64,000 nt of DNA from Phyllostachys edulis (Eukaryota; Streptophyta; Magnoliopsida; Poales; Poaceae). The translations under genes and the position numbers were made by a program. This document shows, one piece after another, positions 1 to 9,850 of the stretch. The DNA lies in contig CM070548.1 in the NCBI GenBank assembly GCA_036346405.1, positions 67,232,877 to 67,296,876 on the forward strand, read 5' to 3'. Numbering within the stretch: position 1 is the first letter of the stretch; each line of letters starts with the position of its first letter. The notes below the pieces were generated by a model. It did not search any database. It had not been told where the DNA came from and saw only the letters and a program-made list of their open reading frames with translations.

Positions 1-1
1 C

Positions 2-1027
2 CACTTCTTCCTCAACGTGGGCATGTTCACAGCTGACCTGGTCAACTACGGCGCCAACACAATCCCGAGGTGGGGCTGGCGCCTCTCGCTCGGCATCGGC
101 ATCGTCCCGGCTGTCATCATCATCGTGGGCACAGCGTTCATCCCGGACACGCCCAACAGCCTGGTGCTGCGCGGGAAACTCGGCGAGGCCCGCGCCTCGC
201 TGAGGCGTATCCGTGGTCCGGCCGCCGACGTCGACGCCGAGCTCAAGGAAATCATCCAAGCCGCGGAGGAGGACAGGAGGTACGAGTCTGGCTCGTTCCG
301 GCGCCTCGGCCGCCGAGAGTACCGGCCGCACCTGGTTATGGCCGTGGCCATGACGGTGTTCTTCGAGCTGACAGGCATGATAGTGGTATCCATCTTCACG
401 CCGCTCCTCTTCTACACCGTCGGGTTCACGAGCCAGAAGGCTATCCTGGGCTCCATCATCACCGACGTCGTTAGCCTGGTATCCATCGCGATCGCCGCGC
501 TCGCCGTCGACCGGTACGGCCGCCGCTCTCTCTTCTTTCTGGGCGGCGTCGTCCTGATCCTCTCCCAGGTGGCCATGGCGTGGATCTTTGGCGCGCAGCT
601 GGGGACCAACGGCGGGAAGGTGATGGCACGGGGGTACGCGGTGGCGGTGGTGGCGCTGGTGTGCGTGTACACGGCGGGTTTCGCAGTGTCGTGGGGCCCG
701 CTCTCGTGGGTGATCAACAGCGAGATCTTCCCGCTTGAGGTGAGGTCGGCGGCGCTGGGCATGAGCGGGGCCATCTCGGGGGTGCTCACGTTCGCACAGT
801 CGCAGTCGTTCCTGGAGATGCTATGTCGGTTCAAGTACGCCACATTCGCCTACTACGCCGGATGGGCCGTCGTCATGACGGCGTTCGTGGCAGCGTTCCT
901 GCCGGAGACGAAGGGCGTGCCCATCGAATCCATGGGCGCTGTGTGGGCGCGGCACTGGTACTGGAAGCGTTTCGTCAAGCCGGTGCCGGCGCCGGCGCCC
1001 GCCAAGCAGGCCGACGGCCCGGCTTGA
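2..1027 (+). CDS. STP/MST-family hexose transporter, 3' part
   Basis: A proton-coupled sugar transporter of the major facilitator superfamily (plant STP/MST type), expected in the plasma membrane. The reading frame is open from the window edge, so the N-terminal half (about transmembrane helices 1-4) lies outside; the first ATG at 17 is probably internal. Counting from it, visible landmarks are WGWRLSLG (19-26), PDTPNSL after helix 6 (43-49), the long central loop, helix 7 with FFELTG (115-120), DRYGRR (165-170), SWGPLSW (225-231), SEIFPLEVRSA (235-245) and PETKGVPIE (296-304), ending in a Pro/Ala-rich tail and TGA. No frameshift is seen. Odd point: helix 7 of typical STPs carries QQLTGIN, two glutamines and an asparagine that contact the sugar; here it reads FELTGMI. 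It may be a divergent grass paralogue with changed substrate. A dead relative lies at 8.6-14.1 kb on the other strand. Confidence 0.9.
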   Translation, partial: HFFLNVGMFTADLVNYGANTIPRWGWRLSLGIGIVPAVIIIVGTAFIPDTPNSLVLRGKLGEARASLRRIRGPAADVDAELKEIIQAAEEDRRYESGSFRRLGRREYRPHLVMAVAMTVFFELTGMIVVSIFTPLLFYTVGFTSQKAILGSIITDVVSLVSIAIAALAVDRYGRRSLFFLGGVVLILSQVAMAWIFGAQLGTNGGKVMARGYAVAVVALVCVYTAGFAVSWGPLSWVINSEIFPLEVRSAALGMSGAISGVLTFAQSQSFLEMLCRFKYATFAYYAGWAVVMTAFVAAFLPETKGVPIESMGAVWARHWYWKRFVKPVPAPAPAKQADGPA

Positions 1028-1216
1028 TGCGTTGCGTTTGGGCGTAGTGGCAGTGTGGCGTTGGCTAATTTCCTGACCGATAAGGAATAGTGGAGTGGAT
1101 AAGAAGTTTGAGCCGGGTTTCAGCTTTCTACATCTCAAGGGGACATCCTTCTGTATCATCTGTCGTCCATTTTATCTCGAGATTTGTATTATTTTATCTT
1201 TTGCTGTATTCTCTAT

Positions 1217-1225
1217 TCCTAAAAT
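1217..1225. repeat. left 9-bp target site duplication of the Pack-MULE
   Basis: TCCTAAAAT, matched by TCCCAAAAT at 4446-4454 with one mismatch. Confidence 0.8.
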
Positions 1226-1452
1226 GGATTAAATACAGGTTTCGTCCCTCAACTATACCCGATGATTAATTTTCGTCATTCAACCGAAATACCAGATATA
1301 ACGACCCTCCAAGTATCAATATTGGACAAAAAAAGTCCCTTCATCTGTTTGAGAACAGTTTTGACCGCTGTTTGACCCACGTGGCACCGATAACTTTCCT
1401 TTCCCCTTCTCCTCCGCCCGCTCCAAAACCTCTTCGCCCACCACCGGCGGCC

Positions 1453-1912
1453 ATGGCCTATCTCCCGCCCCACAAGCGCCACTCCAACACCTCCACGCCC
1501 ACTCCGACCCCGACCCCTTCCTCGCTCACCTCCTCCCTCTGCTCCCTCTCCCTCTCCTCCCCTCGCGGTGGCCGCCGCCACCACCACCCCCACCAGTCCA
1601 ACAAGATCATCCACACTGCCAGATGCGTCTCCCGCTGGTCCCCCCTCCCGCCCTTCCCCGACAACGACGACGACAACGAAGTCGCTCGCTTGAGCCCTTC
1701 CCTGCGACCCATCGAGCGCAAGACCGGCGCCAAGCCCTCGTCCCTGTCTCCTCCCCGAGAAGGCTCCTCGGCTCGGAGGCCGCGCCACCACCATCGTTGA
1801 GCGGTTCTTGTCGGACCTCCTCGTCGTGGTGAGAGGTCGGGCGCGCGCGCGCCCAGGAGGAGGAGGTGAAGCTGAGCCTCGTGGCCAGGGTGGGGAAGGT
1901 GCTCTTCCAACC
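1453..1912 (+). pseudogene. captured first exon of a MAY[IL]PPHKRHS-type plant protein
   Basis: The exon opens with MAYLPPHKRHS, the signature start of an uncharacterised plant protein family (I believe DUF7903), runs through a low-complexity Thr/Pro/Ser stretch and then a segment like NKIIHTARCVSRW. The first frame ends at a TGA (1798-1800). The family-like sequence continues in another frame as IVERFLSDLLVVV and, after a (GC)n run near 1840, in a third frame as EEVKLSLVARVGKVLFQ, followed by a donor-like CC|GTGAGT at 1913. At least two frameshifts therefore break it. It lies wholly inside the Pack-MULE, so it is most simply a transduplicated exon plus the start of its intron. The function of the parent family is not known to me. 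Confidence 0.7.
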
Positions 1913-3043
1913 GTGAGTCTTCTTTTACCCATCCCATTTGCCATTTCTTGGAGTTGTGCTTCGCGTAACCTTGTGATGTATGCTGATTGCAAAGAGCTAA
2001 CGTGAATGATGTTGTGTAGTAGTGGATCACTCGTCTCCCTGGACTCGCATGGGGCCCTCATGGCGCTGCCTCTAGCCGGCATGGCTCGCCCGTGCCGCAT
2101 CCGCCTCTGCCACTCGACGCGGCCTGCTCGAGTGCATGCCTCTAGTTCCGGTGCCGCCGCTTGCACCCCCCGTCGACTCCTCTCCTCTGCGCCTTGTGGC
2201 CATGGCCCGAGCGCACGTGCAAATGGCGGCATGCCTACGCCCCTGTGTCTCTACTGCCCGGCCTGCGCTTGGCCCAGCGCTGTGCGTCTTGTCAATGGAC
2301 ACCAGCTCCACCTTCTTGGCCGCCCAGTCAAGTCCGTCAGAACGCCGTCATCGCGCGAAGCCGCCCATCGACATTGGCCACTCTCGCACCGGCGATAGGA
2401 TCTTGTGGAACCATCCGTCCGCGTCGCTCAACACGCCTTCATTGAGCCCTTTGATGGCGCGCCTATCACCGCGGCCGCCGCCCGACACCATCGGCGCCAA
2501 GCAGACGCCCATGTCGACCTCGATGAAGCAAGGCGAGGCGATTCGAGGTACTCTTGTGGGATCGGCGGGTGAGCCGCCACGCCATTCCACCGAGAACGGA
2601 AAGGCGTGTGCTTCTTTTCGTGCGGTATTGTCGCCGACTCTCACCAGCAAGCCCACGCTAACGCCAAGACGCCACCATGAACGCCGAGCAATGGACGTGC
2701 CCACCGCCATTGCTAGTCGTCGTGCCTTTGGCAATCACACGTTGCTTGAGCTTATCACTGCAGCCGCGGGTGAGCGCCAACGACGCGATGACCGGCTTGG
2801 CGGCGCGGACGGCGTTGGTGGAGGTGGTCCGCCGCCGATTGTCAGATTTCATCAAGCGTCCCCGCGCAAGGCCGGGGGGTCAGTACTCATCGGCAGTCCA
2901 GTCCAGTGCGGGTGGTCGCCCGGCGCTTCGCTAAGCGTCGGCCGCGCGTCGCGGAGGACTCGAGCCACCCTCGAGGAGCAAAGAAGAATGGAGCTCTCTC
3001 CCTTGCTCTGGTCCATAGATTTTTTTTTTTGTGCCAATAAAGC
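1913..3043. other. GC-rich interior of the Pack-MULE, origin unclear
   Basis: An intron-like stretch (to about 2015) leads into GC-rich sequence with several overlapping open frames on both strands. SLVSLDS near 2030 could be the second exon of the captured gene. The rest, including a 128-codon minus-strand frame at 2348-2734, is not recognisable. It may be further captured host DNA in either orientation. Confidence 0.4.
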
Positions 3044-3051
3044 CACGTGGG

Positions 3052-4287
3052 TAGGGATGAAAACGGATCGGATAGTTTCCGACCCATCCGGACGGAAACG
3101 GATTCGGATTGTCTCGGATCAGATTTTTCTCGGATAATTTTCGGATCGGAAACGAATTCGGATTTTTTTGCCGGAAACGGAAACGAATACGGTAGGCATG
3201 ATATCCGACGGATACGGATACGAATACGAATACGAATACAAATACGGATTATCCGGATAATACCAAGTCCGGATAACCAGATTTCAGCCCAAAAAAAAAG
3301 AGATTTTAATTGATTTTCGAATTTCAGAAAATGCAACAAATCAAATAGCCTTTTAGAAAATAGCAAATAGAGTTCAAAAATTCTAGAAAAAATCACAAAA
3401 ATTCCTTGAATTATTTTGAACTTAATAAAATTAATTCCAAGTTAAAGTTGGTTTTTATTTTTGCACATAAATTATTTTAAATTTCTAAAAAGTAGGACAA
3501 ACCTTTTAAAAACCGAAAATTCAAGAATTTAATTATTTTTTCCTTTTTCACTTTAAATCCAATAAAATCCTAGAAATCTCAATAAATTTTATTTTTGACA
3601 TTAAAAACTAGGAAATTAAATAATTGCCTTTATTTTATTATTTTTCTTTTTAACCAAGAAAACTCTTTTAAATATAAGAAAATCCAATAAAATAATAACT
3701 TTATTACCTTTATTTTTGGTAACATACTTTGGGATGTTGTTTAACTGGTTAATTTCTATCTCTTAAAAATGATTGTAGTTTCTAACATCGCCGATCTGGG
3801 TGGCCCTAAGGAAAAAAAGTGGAGGGGGCATGAACTGTTTGTAATAATTATTTGTTGTAATAAATATTTATTGTAATAACTATCGTTAAATACGCTAATC
3901 CTTGATTAACATGGTGGAGAAATTCGTGCAACATATTACAATTCGGTGGTTGATCAGTTTTATGACCTAATTGAGGTTGATAAGGTGTACTTGATATCTA
4001 GAGGATCAATAAACTTGCTCAGAAGTAGTTTATAAGGACTATGAAGTAACTTTGGATGCTGAAAATATGAAAAATTCATGAATGTTTGCATCAAACAAAC
4101 GAGTTATATGTTTTCGTTAATTTTTGGCATGCAATTTAAGGGGGTTTTATGTTCCAAAAAAATATCCGTGACCGTATTTGTTTCGATTCGTATTCGATAT
4201 TATTCGCATCCGTATCTGGGAAAAAAAATATGAAAACAAATATGGCAGAGTCATTATCCGTCCGTATTCGATCCGTTTTCACCCCTA
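3052..4287. mobile_element. non-autonomous hAT element nested in the Pack-MULE repeat
   Basis: Ends are inverted: TAGGGATGAAAACGGATCGG at 3052 and its complement ending in CACCCCTA at 4287. Flanks are an 8-bp target duplication, CACGTGGG (3044-3051) and CACATGGG (4288-4295), 7 of 8 matching, as hAT transposases make. Subterminal zones are rich in short GGATACGAATACG-type repeats; the middle is AT-rich with no coding potential. The target lies at the inner edge of the Pack-MULE right repeat, so this insertion is younger than that element. Confidence 0.85.
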
Positions 4288-4454
4288 CACATGGGTCAAA
4301 CAGCTGTCAAAACTGCTCTCAAACAGATGAAGGGACTTCTTTTGTCCGGTATTGATACTTGAAAGGTCGTTATATCTAATATTTCGGTTGAGGGATGAAA
4401 ATTTATCATCGGGTATAGTTGAGAGACGAAACCTGTACTTAATCCTCCCAAAAT

Positions 4455-6297
4455 ATACTTACACGGCGGATACGATAAGGGATATAAAAATCCACTTCCG
4501 TTTGCGCCGGCCGCTGTAGGTATCATCAATTCACCACCTTCACCCCAACTAGATAGGCTTGACCTCCTAGTTCCTTGCTCAGCCAATACGATATCCATGA
4601 TACAAGGAAACGTGTTATAGCAGGTATAACTAACAACTTATTTTCAAAAAAGAGAGAGAAGTTGAAAATAAAGTGACTTGTCATTTCAATAATGAAATAT
4701 TTGCATTTTGTATACAGTGGTCTCTTCTATGTGTTCAGACTGCACTTGCCCTGTTGCTAGCGTCTTCAATTCAGCAATGCAATGGCTATTTGCCAACAGC
4801 TAAGCTCAAATGTTGAATTTTATTTCATGGTGCAGTGTTGCAGCACAAGATATTGTGTTTTCAATAGCTTGTGGACGGGTCACAAGCTTGTGGGCAGTCT
4901 TTTGCATCTGGCCCTTGTTGCCCCCCAATGCTTATGGCCAGTCTTTAAGGACTACTTTATTGCTTATGGCTTGCTTTTTGTACACACTGTGATGCCCTTA
5001 TCCATAAACCCACTGAAGTTTCCACAAGTAGGCCTCATTTGGAACAGTTTGCCCCCAAATTTAATGGATTTGCTACACAACACTCGACTAAATTTTTTTG
5101 AGATTTCAGACGATTTTTCCACCATTGGATGGGCTTAAAAATTCGTGTGACACCACCCTCGGCGGCGCTCCAGCGAGCCTTTCAGGGCTGGGGTTCACCG
5201 GCACCGGACTTTAGAGGGAGGAGGGCAGTGGGCGGGTAAGGGCGACAAGAAAGAGAGAGGTTAGGAGGAGGCGGGCGGCGATGGTAGTAGCCGTCGGAGA
5301 CAAGGAAAGAGGGTGGTGATGGGTTAGGGATGGGAGGGTGGCCTGGGGGGTGGGGGTTATATAGGGGTGGGGTGGGGTGGGGTTTGAGGGACTGATCCAA
5401 GCCTTATGGTTTGAATCCAGTGATTGTAAATAATTGGCTGGAAATCAACATTCACTAATTTAACAGCCGGAGGATTTATCCCTCGGACACGCGGCCATGT
5501 CTGCACGAATTGTGGCGTCGTTGGATCGCCCTATAAACGGCTTCGCACCCTCTGATCCCAGGCGCTGCGTGTCGTGGAAAGCCGGGGTCACGCGTGGTCC
5601 ACGCCTAGCGAAGCGTGCCCGTTCGATCCCGCGTCGATGCGCTCACGCCCGCCCGATTCTGTCCCTCGCGCGGCTGTGCGTCCTTGCCTCTCGGGCTAGT
5701 CCATGCCGATGGGCCATGGCCTCACGGGCCTCGCTGTCGTTGCTCTGCTCTGCTACACGTGACCGTGCCGGCTGAGACACACGCATCCGTGCCGGTTGGT
5801 GCGGGCCACCTTCTAGTAAATTTAAAGCTACAAGGATTTTAATCTATTCTAATTTCTAAGTAGTATACTTCTTTTGAAGTTTTTGGTCCCTTTCTTGAAG
5901 TTCTGGTTCAGTCGTACTGTACCTAAAGTGCCAACAAATTGCCAATGAGAGGAGCTGGAGTACGACTGCTCCATGGCTATCTTCTTCAGATATTTGACTA
6001 ATTATGTGCATATGTATTATGTGACGATAATCTTTCTGACGAACCACGACTTTGAGATGGTATACATTGTCTAAATCAGTACTAAGTGGCGTTAGGACAA
6101 TCCTTTCAATTACTAAACTTTGCCGTGGTACGGAGTATGGCGTATGGACTATGGAGCGCGTGTATCACAATGCCACTATGTTATGTTAACGTTTGGTGGA
6201 TGAAGTGAAATGTCTATAGTCGTCGTCGTTCCGTCATTGAAATCTGCATGCCTTTCAGCACTGATGACTATTTGGATCCTAAGCCGAATCAATGGAT
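4455..6297. other. intergenic, no feature recognised
   Basis: Moderately GC-rich patches near 5145-5400 and 5500-5800 give short open frames on both strands without family motifs. There is a GT-rich stretch at 5330-5390. I see no gene or element here. Confidence 0.4.
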
Positions 6298-6302
6298 AAC
6301 AA

Positions 6303-6700
6303 TGATGAAAACAGACTACTGAACGACAGAGGTCTCTGAAGTGGTTTTCAGAGTTCTGAAGCTTCTTTTCGTATTGGCTACAGTAGATTTCGGGGGAAAG
6401 TTCAGAGAGCGAACAACAGAGAAGAACCACGCACTTTTGCGTCGCGCAACCAACTGCGACTTTTCTGTTTTCTCTTCCTCGTATCTCTGGCTAATCACAG
6501 GAGTCAATTACATGCAGATTAGTGGCCCGAATTACTCTCAGCACCACTCCATGTCCCGATCAAATCGGTCAACAGAAAACAGCAAAACGTGTCTGCTGTG
6601 AATAAGCAGAACACTTACAGAATGACTACATGGAAAAACTACAGGCAGAACTGAATGAAACTGAGAACTAAAACAGAGTGCAAGATGAAATTAACTAACA
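6303..6700 (-). repeat. 3' LTR of the deleted copia element
   Basis: 398 bp, TG...CA when read on the minus strand (TGTTAG...TTTTCATCA). It is nearly identical to the copy at 7731-8125, with a few substitutions and a 3-bp indel near 6410. Confidence 0.88.
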
Positions 6701-6714
6701 ATCACTCCCTAATT

Positions 6715-7729
6715 TCATTTCACCTGAATCAAACCGAGCTTGCTCCGCAGTTCCAAGAAACGAACTCGCCCAAGAGGTTTTGTCAGAATGTCTGCCAGCT
6801 GACCTTCTGAGCTAATGAAGTCAATATCTACCTTTCCTTCCTCAACACACTGCCTTATGAAATGATAGCGTGTATCGATGTGTTTACTGCGATCTTGAAG
6901 GACAGGATTCTTCGTCAAAGCAATGGCTGACTTATTGTCCACTTAGAGCTTAATGCTTCTGGCCTCCTCCTTCATCATTTCTCCAAGCAGCCGAGCAAGC
7001 CACACTCCTTGGCATGCAGCAGTTGTAGCTGCTATGTATTTTGCTTCACAGGTTGACAAAGCTACAACCTTTTGCTTTTGAGATTGCCAACAAACTGGGT
7101 CTTCCCCTAACAAAAACAGCACTCCTGTAGTGCTTTTCCGATCATCCACATCTCCTGCCATGTCACTGTCACTAAAACCAATCAAGTTCAGATTACCTGT
7201 CATTCTCTTGTAGAAGTAGCCAAAATCTTTGGTTCCTTTGACATAGCGCAAAATTTGCTTAACTGCCCCCCATGTGCTCGGTCGTTGGTGCCTCCATGAA
7301 CTGACTCATGAATCCAACCGAATAAGCAATATCCGGTCTCGTGTGTACCAGATACCTGCGACTGCCGACCAAACTTCTATAGAGAGTGACATCATCAGGA
7401 GGATGCTTGATCACCTTGCTTAGTTTAGTTCTTGCATCCATGGGTATTTGACATGGGTTGCAATCTCCCATACTAGCTTTCTCCAGAATTTTCAGTGCAT
7501 ACGCTGATTGATTTAGAGTGATCCCTCCTGCTATTTGGTTTACCTCTAGTCCAAGGTAATAACTTAACCTACCCAGATCACTCATACAGAACAGATTCTT
7601 CATCTCTTCTTTGAATTTGTGAATATCTTCCAGATGTGAGCCCACAACCAAAAGGTCATCAACATACACTCCCACAAGTAAGCATGATGACTTGTCACCT
7701 CTTCTGTACACTGCGTGCTTTGATACCAA
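6715..7729 (-). pseudogene. copia pol remnant: RT 3' half and RNase H
   Basis: Three minus-strand frames in order. 7729-7259 is reverse transcriptase with VGVYVDDLLVV (catalytic YVDD) through RPDIAYSVGFMSQF. 7251-6943 is the RT-RNase H connection and RNase H with YVKGTKDFG, SDSDMAGDVDDRKSTTG and AYE-like CEAKYIAA. 6942-6715 is the RNase H end with DNKSAIALTKNPV, RSKHIDTRYHFIR and DILTKPLGR. Frames are broken near 7255 (frameshift) and at 6943 (stop in place of a tryptophan-like codon). The fragment starts mid-RT at the deletion junction with the primer binding site. Confidence 0.9.
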
Positions 7730-7730
7730 T

Positions 7731-8125
7731 CGATGAAAACAGACTACTGAACTACAGAGGTCTCTAAAGTGGTTTTCAGAGTTCTGAAGCTTCTTTTCGT
7801 ATTGGCTACAGTAGATTTCGGGGGAAAGTTCAGAGAGCTAACAGAGAAGAACCACGCACTTTTTCGTCGCGCAACCAACTGCGACTTTTCTGTTTTCTCT
7901 TCCTTTTATCTCTGGCTAATCACAGGAGTCAGTTACATGCAGATTAGTGGCCCGAATTACTCTCAGCACCATTCCATGTCCCGATCAAATCGGTCAACGG
8001 AAAACAGCAAAACGTGTCTGTTGTGAATAAGCAGAACACTTACAGAATGACTACATGGAAAAACTACAGGCAGAACTGAATGAAACTGAGAACTAAAACA
8101 GAGTGCAAGATGAAATTAACTAACA
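7731..8125 (-). repeat. 5' LTR of the deleted copia element
   Basis: 395 bp, direct copy of 6303-6700. Its internal end reads TCG where the partner has TCA, next to the primer binding site. Confidence 0.88.
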
Positions 8126-8568
8126 AACAAAGCCAACAAAATCTCCAGGATTAGTCAATTAAACAAAGATCGTATTTTTGTGATGCGGTGTTGCTTGCGC
8201 TGCCAAGGAACTCTTGATTTGATATGTGGCCTGTGCCTGAATGCGATAGGTGCACAGCAACTTTGGGGCACCAAAAAGTGAAGTAGCTCTAAAAAAAGAG
8301 AACAGTACGGACTTCGAAAAGCTTATAATAGGAGCTATCATAATATGCCTGGTTTCCTCTCCGTTGCGGAAACTGCATGGGAGGAGAACCCTGCACCTAC
8401 AGAAATTGACAGTGCTACTACAAACCCTCCAGGAAAACTATAAAAAAAAAAGGCTAAGAAAAGAAAATAAAAAGGAAAAATAGCATACTTACATCCACCA
8501 AACTACTCGAGCGGTTAAGCTCAGTAAACGCACACTCATCTAGCCATGCTTTCTGAGCAGAACTTTAA
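8126..8568. other. flank downstream of the transporter pseudogene
   Basis: AT-rich, with A-rich runs near 8440-8480. No gene motif is seen. It probably includes the decayed 3' end of the minus-strand transporter copy. Confidence 0.35.
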
Positions 8569-9364
8569 TCATGACCAAATCCACATTGCATAGTATGCAA
8601 GGGTGGCATTCTTCAGCCGGCACAGCATCAGCAGGAAGTAATGCATTTGAGCGAAGCAGAGGGCGAAGTTAAGTGCCATGCCCACAACTTGCCCAGCTGA
8701 CTGAATCTTCTTACCAGGAAAGGTCCAGAACAAAGAACCCCATGACCAGCTGAGGCCACAGGAGACGACGCATGTGAGCACGAACATCGCGGTGGTGTAA
8801 CCCGTCGGCATTCGAGTTCCGCCGCCTAGCCCGATCTGAACTTCTACTATCAATGGAATTGTGATCTTGCAACAAGAATAACAGTCATGAATAGTGTCAG
8901 CAGTTTGTAGATAAGCATATAACTGAACATGCAAAGTTTGGATCTTTTAGTTACTTTTTCAGTTACCTGGCAAAATACCATCAGAACGGCGCTGACGGTT
9001 AATGTCACCTCCCGGCCGTGCTGTTTTGTTGTCAAGGCAGATCCAAGGACGGCACAGGAGTTCACCAAAACTAGTACGATATTACTGATAGCTGCAGCTT
9101 TGCCCCTGGAACTTGTTGTTTGAAACAGCATTGGCAGCAGCGAAGTGGTAATGCTCACTCTGGTTAGCTGTAAAAACATCTGTAGCGTCATCAACGCCCC
9201 AATATATGTCAGATAATGCTCGTTTCTTGCCATGATCCTCCAAAACGCACTGCTCTCATGATTGTTTTGTATGCACCTCCTGTCGAAACCGATCACCTTT
9301 GGCGTTGTATGAACTTTTAAACTGGCAGTGCTACAAATACACTGAAGCAGTAAACGGATATAAT

Positions 9365-9531
9365 TATTAAAGAATATTGTATAGCCATGCATAATTGTAA
9401 CCTGCCTAGATTAGCCCCTCTAATTGAGGATCCTGTAAACTTCCTAATCTGGGCTCTTGCCTGACTATATATGTAAAGCCTCCCCGGCCTATTGGCTGTG
9501 CGGTGATTGCTCCACATCTATTCTTCCTACA
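9365..9531 (+). repeat. 5' LTR, 167 bp
   Basis: Starts TATTAAAG and ends CTTCCTACA; the usual TG start is TA in both copies. A TATA-like ACTATATATG lies at 9464-9473. It differs from the right LTR only near 9415 (C versus T). Confidence 0.92.
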
Positions 9532-9543
9532 TGGTATCAAATC
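9532..9543 (+). other. primer binding site of the copia element
   Basis: TGGTATCAAAT directly follows the LTR and matches the initiator-methionine tRNA 3' end used by most plant copia elements, apart from an A in place of G. Confidence 0.75.
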
Positions 9544-9850
9544 TCCTGGCTGCTTCCGCTGCCTAATTCTCCCAAACCAGCGCCTCCTCTGCACATCTCC
9601 TCACCCGGCGCCTTTTCTTTTTTTCACCGCCCAACCCCTGCGTCCCCCAGGGTCCCTGCGCCGCCGCCGCCGCCTCCCGCCGGGAACCCCCAACTCCCCA
9701 CCCCCAAATTCTCCACAGCCCGCCGGCCCATGGATTTGCTACAATCCTTAGGCGGCCGCCCCCGGCGCGGCCATTTGGCGTTCACCGTCTCCAGGTTCGG
9801 GCATCCTCGGCTCTTCCCCGCAGGCCCACACCGTCTTCGCGCCATCTCAA

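Larger units (their letters stand above)
1226..4445. mobile_element. Pack-MULE (non-autonomous Mutator-like element)
   Basis: Long terminal inverted repeats of about 155 bp start with GGATTAARTACAGGTTTCGT: left 1226 to about 1383, right about 4296-4445. The flanks carry a 9-bp target duplication, TCCTAAAAT (1217-1225) and TCCCAAAAT (4446-4454), 8 of 9 matching, the length expected of Mutator-like elements. No transposase is inside; the interior holds a broken host exon (1453-1912), further GC-rich sequence, and a later hAT insertion that splits the inner edge of the right repeat. Without the hAT the element is about 2 kb. It begins about 200 bp after the stop codon of the transporter, so it may lie in that gene's 3' region. 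Confidence 0.88.
6303..8125 (-). mobile_element. internally deleted Ty1-copia retrotransposon
   Basis: Two direct LTRs (6303-6700 and 7731-8125) flank only about 1.03 kb of internal sequence. Flanks are an exact 5-bp duplication AACAA (6298-6302 and 8126-8130). Read on the minus strand, the 5' LTR (7731-8125) is followed at once by a primer binding site, TGGTATCAAAGC. This runs directly into the middle of the reverse transcriptase; gag, protease, integrase and early RT are missing. A purine-rich tract (AATTAGGGAGTGA) precedes the 3' LTR. Confidence 0.9.

Noticed and set aside
46..843. Open frames on the opposite strand and in other frames of the transporter (46-399, 412-843, 70-474)
   Set aside because: Shadows of a GC-rich real coding frame; no family motif, and the plus frame is clearly the transporter.
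2136..3137. 333-codon plus-strand open frame in the Pack-MULE
   Set aside because: Runs across the hAT boundary and has low-complexity Arg/Pro composition; best explained by GC-rich DNA.
5630..5660. GTTCGATCCCG, like a tRNA T-loop
   Set aside because: No acceptor, D or anticodon stem could be fitted around it.
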